Below, piece after piece: positions 26,539-38,500 of a DNA stretch of 64,000 bases. The notes below the pieces were generated by a model. It did not search any database. It was given only the letters and a program-made list of their open reading frames with translations, and was not told where the DNA came from. This DNA is from Larus michahellis (taxonomy: Eukaryota; Chordata; Aves; Charadriiformes; Laridae): NCBI RefSeq assembly GCF_964199755.1, contig NC_133911.1, positions 1,639,001 to 1,703,000 of the forward strand, read 5' to 3'. The translations under genes and the position numbers were made by a program. Numbering within the stretch: the first letter of the stretch is position 1; every line of letters starts with the position of its first letter.

Positions 26539-29500
26539 ATGGGGCGGCGGGGACCGGCGGCGCTGGGCGCCCTCCTGCTGCTGGGAGCCCTCCTGGGAGT
26601 GAGTGTCGTGTGTGTGTGTCCGTGTGTCCCCCCCCCTCCTTCACCCCCCCCCCCCCCCCCCGCCGCCGCCGCGACCCCGCGGGAATTGAGGGGGGGGGTG
26701 TGGGGGGGGTGTGGGTGTCCCCGGGAGGGGAAGGGGAGAGGTCCCGAGGGGAGTTGGGGGCCCTTAAGAGGGGTTGGGGTCCCCCCCACGGAGGAGTTGG
26801 GGGCCCTGGGAAGGCTTGGAGGGCCCCCCCCCAACCCCTCTCTCTCCTCACCCGGAGTTGGGGGCCCCCCCCGCGGAGTTGGGGTGTCGTGTCCCCCCCC
26901 CCCCCCCCCGGCGTTGGAGGCCCGTGCAGGATTTGGGGGCCTCTGAAGGAGTTGGGGGCCCCTAAAGGAGTTGGGGGGCCCCCAAAGGAGTTAGTTGGGG
27001 GCCCTCGGAAGGGGTTGGGGGGCCCTGGGAGGGGTTGGGACCCCCCCCAGGAGTTGGAGTGCGCCCCCCCCCCCCCCCCCTCCCCGGAGTTGGGGGTCCC
27101 GTGCGGGATTTGGGGTCCTCTAAAGGAGTTGGGGGCCCCCAAAGGAGTTAGTTGGGGGTCCTTGGAGGGCTTGGGGTGTGTCGTCGTCCCCCCCCCCCGG
27201 ACTTGGGGGTCCCGTGAAGTAGTCGGGGTCCCCTGGCAGGGGTTGGAGCCCCCCCCCCCCCCGGCGGAGTTGGGGTGTGTGTGACCCCCCCCCCCCCCCC
27301 AGGGTCGGGCTGCCGTGCGGGATTCGGGGTCCCCTAAAGGACTTCGGGTCCCCTATAGGGTTTGGGGGGGGGGTTGTCCTGCGCCTGGAGGGAATTGGGG
27401 GATGTGTGTCCCCCCCCCGCTCCCCCCGAGCTACAGGAGGCTGCGGGCCGAGCCCTGGTCCCCGAGGGAATTGGGCCCCCCCCCCGAGCACAAAGGCGGG
27501 GAGGGGGGGTGTCCCCCCATTCTCTAAGGGATTGGGGTCCCCCCCCCCTTGTAGCGGGGGCACGTGGGGTCCCCATCAGCCTGCTCTGGCCCCTGAGGGA
27601 ATTAGGGTGCCCCCCCCCCCCGCCCGGGTACCGGGGGGATGCGGGGATCCCAGCATCCTGCTCGGGGGGGGGGGTGTCCCCCCTGTGTACCAGGGGATGC
27701 GGGGACCCCAGCACCCTGCGGGGTCCCCCAGGGTACCAAGGAGAAGGGGGGGGGGGGTCCCCATCACCCTGCCCTGTCCCATCCATCCGGGACTCGGGGT
27801 CCCCCAGGGTACCAAGGGGGGGGGGGGGGGTCCCCGTGCCTTGTCCCCTCCGGGACTTGGGGGCCCCCAGGGACCGGGGGGGGGGGGGGGGGGGGGGGCG
27901 GGGGGGGTCACCCTGCCCTGTCCCCTCGGGGAACTGACGTCCCCCAGGCCCCGGAGTGGAGGGGGGGGGGTGTCCCCCCATCATCCCCCCGGGGTCGAGC
28001 TGTGCCCCCCCCCGGGACCCCACAGCCCCCCTCTCCCCGAGCGGGGGGGGGGGCGCATGTAGGGGTGCATCCTGCTTCTGGGGTGCTGCCCCCCCCCCCC
28101 CCCCCGCACCCCCCCCATCCCCCTCTCCCGCCCCGGCTAAATTTAAAGGGTGACGGGTGGCGCCGGCCACCCTAAAAATACGCTCCCAAAATACCCCCCC
28201 CCTCCCCGAGCTGGGGGGCGACTGCGTCTGGGGGTGTCCCTGCGGGGGGGGGTGGGGGGGTGGGTGTGTGACACCCAGCTGCGGGGGGAGGGTGGGGTGA
28301 CACCTCTGGGTGCCCCCCCGGGGGGGAAAACAGGGTGCGTTTGCGCCGTGGGGCAGGGCACCCCCTATTTGAGGTGGGGGGGGGGGGGGTCCCCAAGCGG
28401 GGTGAGTGGCGATGTGGGCCCCCCCCCCCCCCCCCCACCGTGACGTAGGGGGGGGCAGGGGGGTGGTTTGGGGCTGGGACGGCGCCCGGGGCTGAGAACA
28501 GAGGGGGCCTTGTTGCTCGGGGCCATGCTGGCAAGGTTGCCCCCCCCCCCCCCCCCCCCAACTCCGCCGTGGGGCTCCCACCCACGTCCCGGGGGGGTTG
28601 TGTGTGTGTGGGGGGGGGGACGACACAGAAGACGAGGAGCTTGTGGGGGTGGGGGGAAATGTCCCATTTTGCACCCCCACACCCAGCCCCATTGTGCTCG
28701 GGGGGGGGGGGGATTTGGGGACACCCTGGTGGGGTGGCACTCCATCATCCCATCCCCCCCTCATCCCCCCCCCGCGGGATGCTGAGGAATGTGCCCCCCC
28801 CCTTAAAATATTCGGGGGGGGGGGGGGTTTCACCCACTCCCACCGGGGAGGTGGTGGTGGGGGGGGGGGTCTGGCTTGGCATGTGTGTGTGGGGGGGGGG
28901 GGGGGGGGCGCCCCCCCCCAGCCGGGCTCTGAAGGGTTAATGTGGGGTGAGTTGGGGGGGGGGGGCGAGGGCGCAGCAGGAATGTGCGATAAGATCGCCA
29001 GGCCTGGGGGGAAAGGGGTGGGGAGAAGGGAGGCGGGGGGGGGGGGGGGGGAGAGTGTGTGAAGTTGGGGGGCCGGGGGGGCCACGCACACGCGTGTGTG
29101 CCCCCCCCCACCCCCCCCGCCTCGTGCTTGCCCACTCGCAAGCTTTGCTTGCCCCCCGCCACCATGCTTCATGGGGGGGGTGGGGGGGTGCTCGTGACCC
29201 CCCGTGGCGACCTTTGGGGACCTTTGGCGACCTTTGGGGACCCCCAGGCAGGGCCACCCCCCCCCCCCAAGCGCACGTGGCGCCCCCCCCCGGCGCGCGC
29301 GCTCCCGGCTCTCTCCCATGGCCAAAGATGGCCTGGCCGGGAGGAGGAGGAGGAGGAAGAGCAGGAGGAGGAGGAAGAGCAGGAGGATCCAGCCCTGGGG
29401 CCCCGCCAGGACGTTTGGGTCCCTTCGGCGCCCCCGGGGCGTTCCCTTTCTGCCCCCCCCCCCCCCGCGCCCCCCCGCTTCTTTCCACCCCCCCCACCTT

Positions 29501-32500
29501 CAAAACCCAGCTTTTTTTGGGACAAATTAGGCAATGCCAGTGGGGAGGAATGCAGCCGGGGCGGCGGGGGGGGGGGACGGACACGCACACATATTTTGGG
29601 CTCCCCCCCCCCCCCGTAGGAGTGACTTTGACCCCACAGCTGTTTTCACCCCCAAATCACCGGGGGCGGGCAGCAGCTGGGGGGGGGGGGGGGGAGTTTA
29701 GGCAGCTGCCTGTACCCCCCCCAACCCCCCAAGGGAGCAGCATCCCGCCAGCTGTGCTGGCAGGGCCCCCCCCCCCCCCCCAAAAAAAAGGCGGGGGTGG
29801 CTCAGCACCGCAGCAGGGTCCCCTCGGTCCAGGGGGACCCCCCAGGGGAGGAGGAAGGTTTGCAGGGGCGGGGGGGGGGGGGGAAACTCATTTTAGCCGC
29901 GACCTTGGGGGAACAATAAGGCTGGGGGGGCTGCTATTAATAACCCCCCCCGGTTATTATTCTTGCGGTGCGTCACCTCCTCTTCCTCACCCGGATGGGG
30001 TGGGATGGGAATATCCAGATTTGGGGGGGGGGGGGTGTACATACAGATTTAGGGGGGTCACGGGCAGATTTGGGGCAGGGGGAATCCAGATTTGGGGGGG
30101 GGGGTACATCCAGACTTGGGGGGGGGGTGTCTATCCAGATTTAGGGGGTCACATCCAGATTTGCCGGGGGGGGGGGGTCACATCCAGATTTGGGGCGGGA
30201 GAATCCATACTTTGGGGGTCGCATCCAGATTTTGCGGGGGGGGCACATCCAGATTTTGACTAGAGGGCACATCCAAATTGGGGGAGGGGGGTGTGGGATG
30301 GTGTTGAGGTTCCCCCCCACCTTCCAATCTGGGGCGTGAGGTTGGTCGAGCGGAGCCGTACGTGGGCCAGGGTGGTGCTTCCTCACCCTCCTCTTCCTCA
30401 CCGTCGTCCCCCCCCCACCCCCGGCCTTTTCCCCAGGGTGCGGGGCAGGATTTGGGCCGGCGAGTGGAAAATGTGAGCGGCGGCGGCGGCGTCCGGCCGG
30501 GCGCAGTGCCCCGGCGGCGGGGGGAGCCCAGGCGTCCGGGTGCGGGGCCCGCGGCGCGGGGAGGCTTCCGGTAACAGGAGAGGGGTTGATTGTCCCCTCT
30601 CCGGCCACCGCCGGTGACAGGACAGGCAGCTGCCCTTCCGCCTGCCCGGGATGGGGCCCGCTGCCTGGCGGGGCTGAGCACCCGCCCGCTCGGTGCGTGT
30701 GTGGGGAGCTGGGGGGGCAGAGCACCCACACACTCATTGCATGTGTGGGGAGTGGGGGGCAGAGGACCCACATGCTCATTGTGTGTATGGGGAGCAGGAG
30801 CAGAGGACTCACACGCTCATTGCATGTGTGGGGAGCGGCGGCAGAGGACCTACAGACTCATTGCATGTGTGGGGAGCAGGGGCAGAGGACCCATGTGTTC
30901 ATTGCATGTGTGGGGAGCGGCGGCAGAGGACCTACAGACTCATTGCATGTGTGGGGAGCAGGGGCAGAGCACCCACGTGTTCGTTGTGTGTGTGGGGAGC
31001 AACAGCAGAGCACTCGCCCGCTCATTGCGTGTGTGGGGAGCAGGAGCAGAGGACCCACACGCTCATTGCATGTGTAGGGAGCAGGGGCAGAGGACCTACA
31101 GACTCATTGCATGTGTGGGGAGCAGGGGCAGAGCACCCACGTGTTCGTTGTGTGCGTGGGGCGCGGCGGCAGAGGACCCACACGCTCGGTGCATGTGTGG
31201 GGGAGCAACAGCAGAGCACTCGCCCGCTCGTTGCGTGTGTGGGGAGCAGGAGCAGAGGACCCACACGCTCATTGCATGTGTGGGGGAGCGGCAGCAGAGG
31301 ACCTACACACTCAGGGCACATGTGGGGAGCAGGAGCAGAGGACCCACACGCTCATTGCATGTGTGGGGGAGCGGCAGCAGAGGACCTACACACTCAGGGC
31401 ACATGTGGGGAGCAGGGGCAGAGGACCCACACGCTCAGTGCGTGTCTGGGGAGGACCAGCAGAGCACCCACACGCTCACTGCATGTGTGGGGAGCGGAGG
31501 GCAGAGGACCCACACGCTCGGTGCGTGTGTGGGGAGTGGTGGCAGAGGACCCACACGCTCGGTGCATGTGTGGGGAGCGGGGGGCAGAGGACCCACACGC
31601 TCGGTGCGTGTGTGGGGAGTGGTGGCAGAGGACCCACACGCTCGGTGCATGTGTGGGGAGCGGGGGGCAGAGGACCTACACGCTCGGTGCGTGTGTGGGG
31701 AGTGGTGGCAGAGGACCCACACGCTCGGTGCATGTGTGGGGAGGACCAGCAGAGCACCCACACGCTCACTGCGTGTGTGGGGAGCGGGGGGCAGAGGACC
31801 CACACACTCGGTGCATGTGTGGGGCGCAGGGGCAGAGCACCCTGGCCTCCTCCCTGCCTCAGTTTCCCCCTCTGCACAACCCCCCCCCCCTTGCCCCCCC
31901 CCCCCCCCCCAGCAGCCGGGGCTGGGCTGGCACCCACAGGGTGCCCCCACCCACAGCCAGACCCCTTTGGGGCGCCGTGTCGTGGTTTGTGTGTGTGTGT
32001 GTGTGTGTGTGTCCCCCACCTTGTCCCTTGGCCCCCCCGCCCCAGCGCCCGCTTAATCCCCCCGGCGCTTGTTTGTACAGCAAAGTGCTGCCCCGACGGA
32101 TTCCTGCCGCCACGGGCGACGGGGCGGGGGGGGGGGGGGGGTGGGGTGGGGACCTGCTGGGGCGTCCTTGTGTCAGTGCGCACACGCGTCCCCGTGTGGG
32201 TGTGCGCACCCTGTCCCCGTGTCTGTGCACGCGCGTCCCCGTGTCGGTGCGCACACGCGTCCCCATGTCTGTGCACGTGTGTCCTCGTGTCAGTGTGCAC
32301 ACACGTCTCCGTGTCTGTGCACACGCGTCCTCGTGTCAGTGTGCACGCCTGTCCCCGTGTCGGTGCGCACACACGTGCCCGTGTCTGTGTGCAGAAGTCT
32401 CCCCGTGTTGGTGTGCACATGCGTCCCCGTGTCAGCGTGCACGCCTGTCCCCGTGTGAGTGTGCGCACGCGTCCCTGTGTGCATGTGCACGCATGTCCTT

Positions 32501-35500
32501 GTGTCAGTGTGCACATGTGTCCCCATGTCTGTGTGCACATGTGTCCCCATGTCTGTGTGCACGTCTGTCCCCATGTCAGTGTGCACAGGCATCCCTGTGT
32601 CAGTGTGCACACCCTGTCCCCGTGTCTGTGTGCACACGCATCCCCACGTCTCTGCACATGCGTCCCCATGTCAGTGTGGACCCCTGTCCCCATGTGGGTG
32701 TGCACACATGTCCTCGTGTGAGTGTGCGCACGTGTCCCCGTCTCTCTGTGCACACATGTCCTTGTGTCACTGTGCGCACGCATCTCCATGTCAGTGTGCA
32801 CGCCTGTCCCCATGTCTGGGCACACATGTCCTGTGTCAGTGTGCACACGCATCCTCGTGTCAGTGTGCACGCCTGTCCCTGTGTCAGTGCGCACACACGT
32901 GCCCGTGTCTGTGTGCAGAAGTCTCCCCGTGTCAGCGTGCACGCCTGTCCCCGTGTGAGTGTGCGCACGCGTCCCTGTGTGCATGTGCACGCATGTCCTT
33001 GTGTCAGTGTGCACACGTGTCCCCATGTCTGTGTGCACGCCTGTCCCCGTGTCAGTGTGCACAGGCATCCCTGTGTCAGTGTGCACACCCTGTCCCCACA
33101 TCTGTGCACACGCATCCCCATGTCAGTGTGCACATGTCCCCATGTCTGCACTTGTGTCCCCATGTCAGTGTGCATGCCTGTCCGCATGGGAGTGTGCACA
33201 CGCGTCCCCGTGTCAGTGTGCACATGCGTCTCCATGTCAGTGTGCACACCCTGTACCCGTGTGGGTGTGCACACGCGTCCCCGTGTCAGTGTGCACGCCT
33301 GTCCCCATGTCTGGGCACACATGTCCTGTGTCAGTGTGCACACGCATCCTCGTGTCAGTGTGCACGCCTGTCCCCGTGTCAGTGCGCACACACGTGCCCG
33401 TGTCTGTGTGCAGAAGTCTCCCCGTGTCAGCGTGCACGCCTGTCCCCGTGTGAGTGTGCGCACGCGTCCCTGTGTCTGTGTGCACGCATGTCCCCGTGTC
33501 AGTGTGCACACGTGTCCCCGTGTCAGTGTGCACAGGCATCCCTGTGTCAGTGTGCACACCCTGTCCCCATGTCTGTGCACACGCATCCCCATGTCAGTGT
33601 GCACATGTCCCCATGTCTGCACTTGTGTCCCCATGTCAGTGTGCATGCCTGTCCGCATGGGAGTGTGCACACGCGTCCCCGTGTCAGTGTGCACGCCTGT
33701 CCCCGTGTCAGTGCACACGTGTCCTCGTGTCAGTGTGCACACGCGTCCCCGTGTGGGTGTGCACACGCATCCCCACGTCTGTCCACACACGTCCCCGTGT
33801 CAGTGTGGACCCCAGTCCCCGTGTGGGTGTGCACACATGTCCTTGTGTGCGTGTGCGCACGTGTCCCCGTGTCTGTGTGCACGCCTGCCCCCGTGTCGGT
33901 GTGCACACGCGTGCCCGTGTCAGTGCGCACGTGTAGCGCTGCAAATGCGTGTGCGAGCCGCATGCTGTCGTGCGCACACCTCCTTGCGCTTGTGTGCACG
34001 CGTGTGGTGGTGCAAATGCCTGTGCACACGCGTCTCGGTGTTGAGGCACGCACGTAGCAGTGCAAATGCGTGTGCACAGCCCCACGCCACCGCGCACACG
34101 CATCGTCGCGTCAGTGCATGCGTGTATGGCGCAAACACGTGTGCAATGCCCCGTGCTGCTCTGCACACGTGTCCCGGTGTCACTGCACCCGTGTGGTTGT
34201 GCAAACACACGTGCACAGCCCCACGCTGCTGTGCGCACGCGCCCCCGTGTCGGTGCGTGCACGCAGTGGTGCAAATGCGTGTGCACGTGCTTCCTGTGTC
34301 GGTGCAGGCACGTCGTGGTGAAAATGTGTGGGCGCAGCCACGTGGCAGTGCGCACACGCGTCCCCGTGTCGGTGCATGCACGTAGTGGTGCAAACGCGTG
34401 TGCGCAGCCATGTGTGAGTGCGCACATGCGTCCCCGTGTCGTTGCACACATGCAATGGTGCAAACATGTGCAGAGCCGCGTGTGTGCGTGTACACACGCA
34501 TCCCCGTGTCGGTGCATGCACGTAGTGGTGCAAATACATGTGCAGAGCCACGTGTGAGTGCGCACACGCGTCCCCGTGTCGGTGCACAGATGTAGTGGTG
34601 CAAATGCGTGTGCGCACTCACACGTGTGTGTATGCACACGCATCCCCGTGTCGGTGCACAGATGTAGTGGTGCAAATGCGTGTGCAGAGCCACGTGTGAG
34701 TGCGCACACGCGTCCCCGTGTTGGTGCACAGATGTAGTGGTGCCGACGCGTGTGAGTGCGCACACGTGTCCCCGTGTCGTTGCACACATGCAATGGCGCA
34801 AACGTGTGCAGAGCTGCGTGTGAGTGCGCACACGCATCCCCGTGTCGGTGCATGCACATAGTTGTGCAAACGCGTGTGCACAGCCATGTGTGAGTGCGCA
34901 CATGCGTCCCTGTGTCGGTGCACAGATGTAGTGGTGCCGACGCGTGTGAGTGTGCACATGTGTCCCCATGTCGTTGCACACATGCAATGGCGCAAACGTG
35001 TGCAGAGCCGCGTGTGTGCGTGTACACACGAGTCCCCATGTCGGTCGGTGCATGCACGTAGTGGTGCAAACGCGTGTGCAGAGCCACGTGTGAGTGTGCA
35101 CACGCGTCCCCGTGTCGGTGCACACGCATAGTGGTGCAAACGCGTGTGCAGAGCCACGTGTGAGTGCACACACGCGTCCCCGTGTCGGTGCACAGATGTA
35201 GTGGTGCCGACGCGTGTGAGTGTGCACATGTGTCCCCGTGTCGTTGCACACATGCAATGGCGCAAACGTGTGCAGAGCTGCGTGTGAGTGCGCACACACG
35301 TCCCCGTGTCGGTGCATGCACATAGTTGTGCAAACGCGTGTGCACAGCCATGTGTGAGTGTGCACACGCGTCCCCGTGTCGGTGCACGCACGTAGAGGTG
35401 CAAACGCATGTGCAGAGCCGCGTGTGAGTGTGCACACGCGTCCCCGTGTCGGTGCACACATGCAATGGTGCAAACATGTGCAGAGCCGCGTGTGAGTGTG

Positions 35501-38500
35501 CACACACGTCCCCGTGTCGGTGCACGCACGTAGAGGTGCAAATGCATGTGCACAGCCACGTGTGAGTGCACACACGCGTCCCCGTGTCGGTGCACACATG
35601 CAATGGTGCAACCACGTGCAGAGCCGCGTGTCGGTGCCCACACGCGTCCCCGTGTGTGTGCGACCTCCCCCCTTCCCCCCCCGCCCTCCCCCGGTGCGCC
35701 GCGACCCCCTGCTGTCCCCCTGCCCCTGCGTCCGTGTCCCCGCACACGCGTGTGCGCGCTGCGTGGCGGTGGCGGGGCAGGAATGCAGCGGGGGGCGATG
35801 AGCTCATCCCCCCCCCGCGCCGCCGGCCGTGACTCCACGGCGCAGCTATGCGGCCCGGGCCCTGCCAGCACCCACCCCTTGGTGTCCCCCCCCCTACCCC
35901 GCCACCGGTGGCGGTGACGTGGCCTGGCACCCAGCGGGGGGGGGTTGGCGGGTGTCCCCCCAGGTCACCCATGGCGGCGCCCGGGGCTCGGCCGAGACCT
36001 CCTTCCCCGAGGACACGGTGGCCGACCACGTCGGGGGGACGCGGGGACGGCGGTACTACGCCCAGCTCTCCGATGACGAGGACCTGGTGGCGTCTGGCGG
36101 TAAGGTGGCAGCGGCGGGGGCGGGGTGGGGGGGGGGGTGGCACCTTTTGGGGGGTGTCATCATGAGTGGGTGCTACCATGGGGGGGTGCCACCCTGGGTG
36201 CCACTCGCGCTGTCCCCATTGGAGATGGCACCGGGAGCTGGTGGCATCTGGTGGTGAGGTGGCACTGGGTGGCATGAGTGAGTGGCTGTCACCATGGGTG
36301 GGTGCCACACAGGGTGGGTGTCACCACGAGTGGGTGCTGCCATGGATGGGTGTCACCCTGGGTGCCACTCGCGCTGTCCCCATTGCAGATGGCACCGGGA
36401 GCTGGTGGCATCTGGTGGTGAGGTGGCACCAGGTGCCATGGCTGTCACCATGGATGGGTGTCACCCTGGGTGCCACTTACACTGTCCCCATTGCAGATGG
36501 CACTGGGAGCTGGTGGCATCTGGTGGTGAGGTGGCACCGGGTGCCATGGCTGTCACCATGGGTGGCTGTCACCCTGGGTGGGTGCCACACTGGGTGGGTG
36601 TCACTACGGATGGGTGCCACCTGGATGCCACTTGTGCTGTCCCTATTGCAGGTGGCAGTGGGACCTGGTGGCACCTGGCAGTAAGGTGGCACCAGGTGGC
36701 TGGGTGCCACCATGGTTGGGTGCCACCGTGGGTGGGTGTCACCACGAGTGGGTGCCACCTGGATGCCACTTGTGCTGTCCCCATTGCAGAGGGTGACGGC
36801 ACCTGGCTGTAAGGTGTCACCATGGTTGGGTGCCACCAGGGCTGGCTGTCACCCCAGGTGGGTGCCACCATGGGTGGGTGTCACCATGAATGGGTGCCAC
36901 CTGGATGCCACTTGTGCTGTCCCCATTGCAGGCGGCCGTGGCACCTGATGGCACCTGGCTGTAAGGTGTCACCGGGGTTGGGTGCCACCAGGGGTGGGTG
37001 CCACCGTGGGTGGGTGTCACCGTGAGTGGGTGCCACCCTGGGTGCCACCCGTGCTGTCCCCATTGCAGATGGCAGCGGGGAGGACGGCAGCGGTGTCCCC
37101 TGGCTGCCCAAGAACACTACCCACGTACCCGCCCTCGGGCTGACACCCACCGGTAAGGGACGCCGGGGGGGTGGCACCGGTCCCCGGGGTGTCACCTTCG
37201 TGTCACCGCTCTCAAGCTCTGTCTCCTCTCCGTCCTCCTCTTCCTCCTCTTCTTCCTCCTCCTCTTCCTCCTCCTCCTCCTCCTCCTGGGCGGGCAGTGC
37301 CCGGGGCCCCCCCTGCGCCCGCGGGCATGGTGGTGGCCGAGCCCGAGGACGACCCCCCGCTGAGTAAGTGACACTTTTTTGGGGGGGGGGGACAACCCCC
37401 CCCCTCCCTCCTTTTGCTGCACCCCCACTTTTTTCTCCCAGTGCTGTATATTGGGGGGGGGGGGCACCCCCACAGACTGGGGGACACAGGTGGAAGGGGG
37501 GGGTGGGTCGCAGCTGGATGGGGGTGACGGGCGGGTATTTTTTTGGGGGGGGTGGTGGTGGTGGTGCAGATGTCACACTCCCCCCCCCCCAATTTTTGAC
37601 ATCCCCCCCCCGCATTTTTTACCGCCCCCCCCCCCCCCCAGTTTATTTCCGGGCGCTGGTGAACTTCACCCGCAGCATCGACTACAGCCGGCAGCTGGAG
37701 GACCCCGAATCCGAGGAATTTCGGGAGATTTCGGAAGCCGTGGTGGATACGGTGAGGTGGGGGGGGGGGGGAGGTTACGGGGCCGGGGGGGTGGTGGGGG
37801 ACCCAAGGGAGCACCCTGACCCCCCCATTTTCTGCTTCCCCCCCCCCGTCCAGCTGGAGTCGGAGTATTACAAGGTGCCCGGGGAGCAGGTGGTCAGCGT
37901 GGTCTTCATCAAGTGAGCTGGGGGGGGGGGGGAGTTGGGGGGGGCCGGGGGGAGGGGGGGGGAGAAGGGGTGAGGGGAGGTTTGGGGGGGCACGGGGGGT
38001 TTTCAGGGCGCAGGGGGAATTGGGGGCCTTGTGGGTATAGGTGGGTTTTGGGGTGCAGGGGCTGATGGGGAGGTTTGGGGGGGCAGTGGGGGGGTTTTGG
38101 GGTGCGGGGGGGGGGATCGGGGGTAAAGGGGGAGGGGGCGTTGGGGGGCGATGGGAGGTTTGGGGGGGCAGTGGGGAGGTTTGGGGGGGTTTGGGGGCAC
38201 AGGGGGACTTGGGGGCCTTGGGGGTGTAGGGGGGTTTTGGGGTGCAGGGGCTGATAGGGAGGTTTGGGGGGGCAGTGGGGGGGTTTGGGGGGTTTGGGGG
38301 TGCAGGGGGACTTGGGGGCCTTGGGGGTGAGGGGGAGGTTTGGGGGTGCAGGGGGGGTTGGGGGCCTTGGGGTTATAGGGGGGTTTTGGGGTGCAGGGGG
38401 TTGGGGGGATTGGGGGTGATGGGACGATTGGGGGGGCCATGGGGGGGTTGGGGGTGCAGGGGGAATTGGGGGGATGGGGGGGTGATGGGGAGGTTTGGGG

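Noticed and set aside
30693-34385. 1230-codon + strand ORF in HSPG2 intron 1
   Set aside because: It runs through three different minisatellites and lies inside an intron; the protein is just repeated [10 protein letters not shown]-like words.
33708-36308. 866-codon minus-strand ORF
   Set aside because: Antisense translation of the 24-bp and 72-bp satellites, overlapping HSPG2 exon 2 on the other strand.
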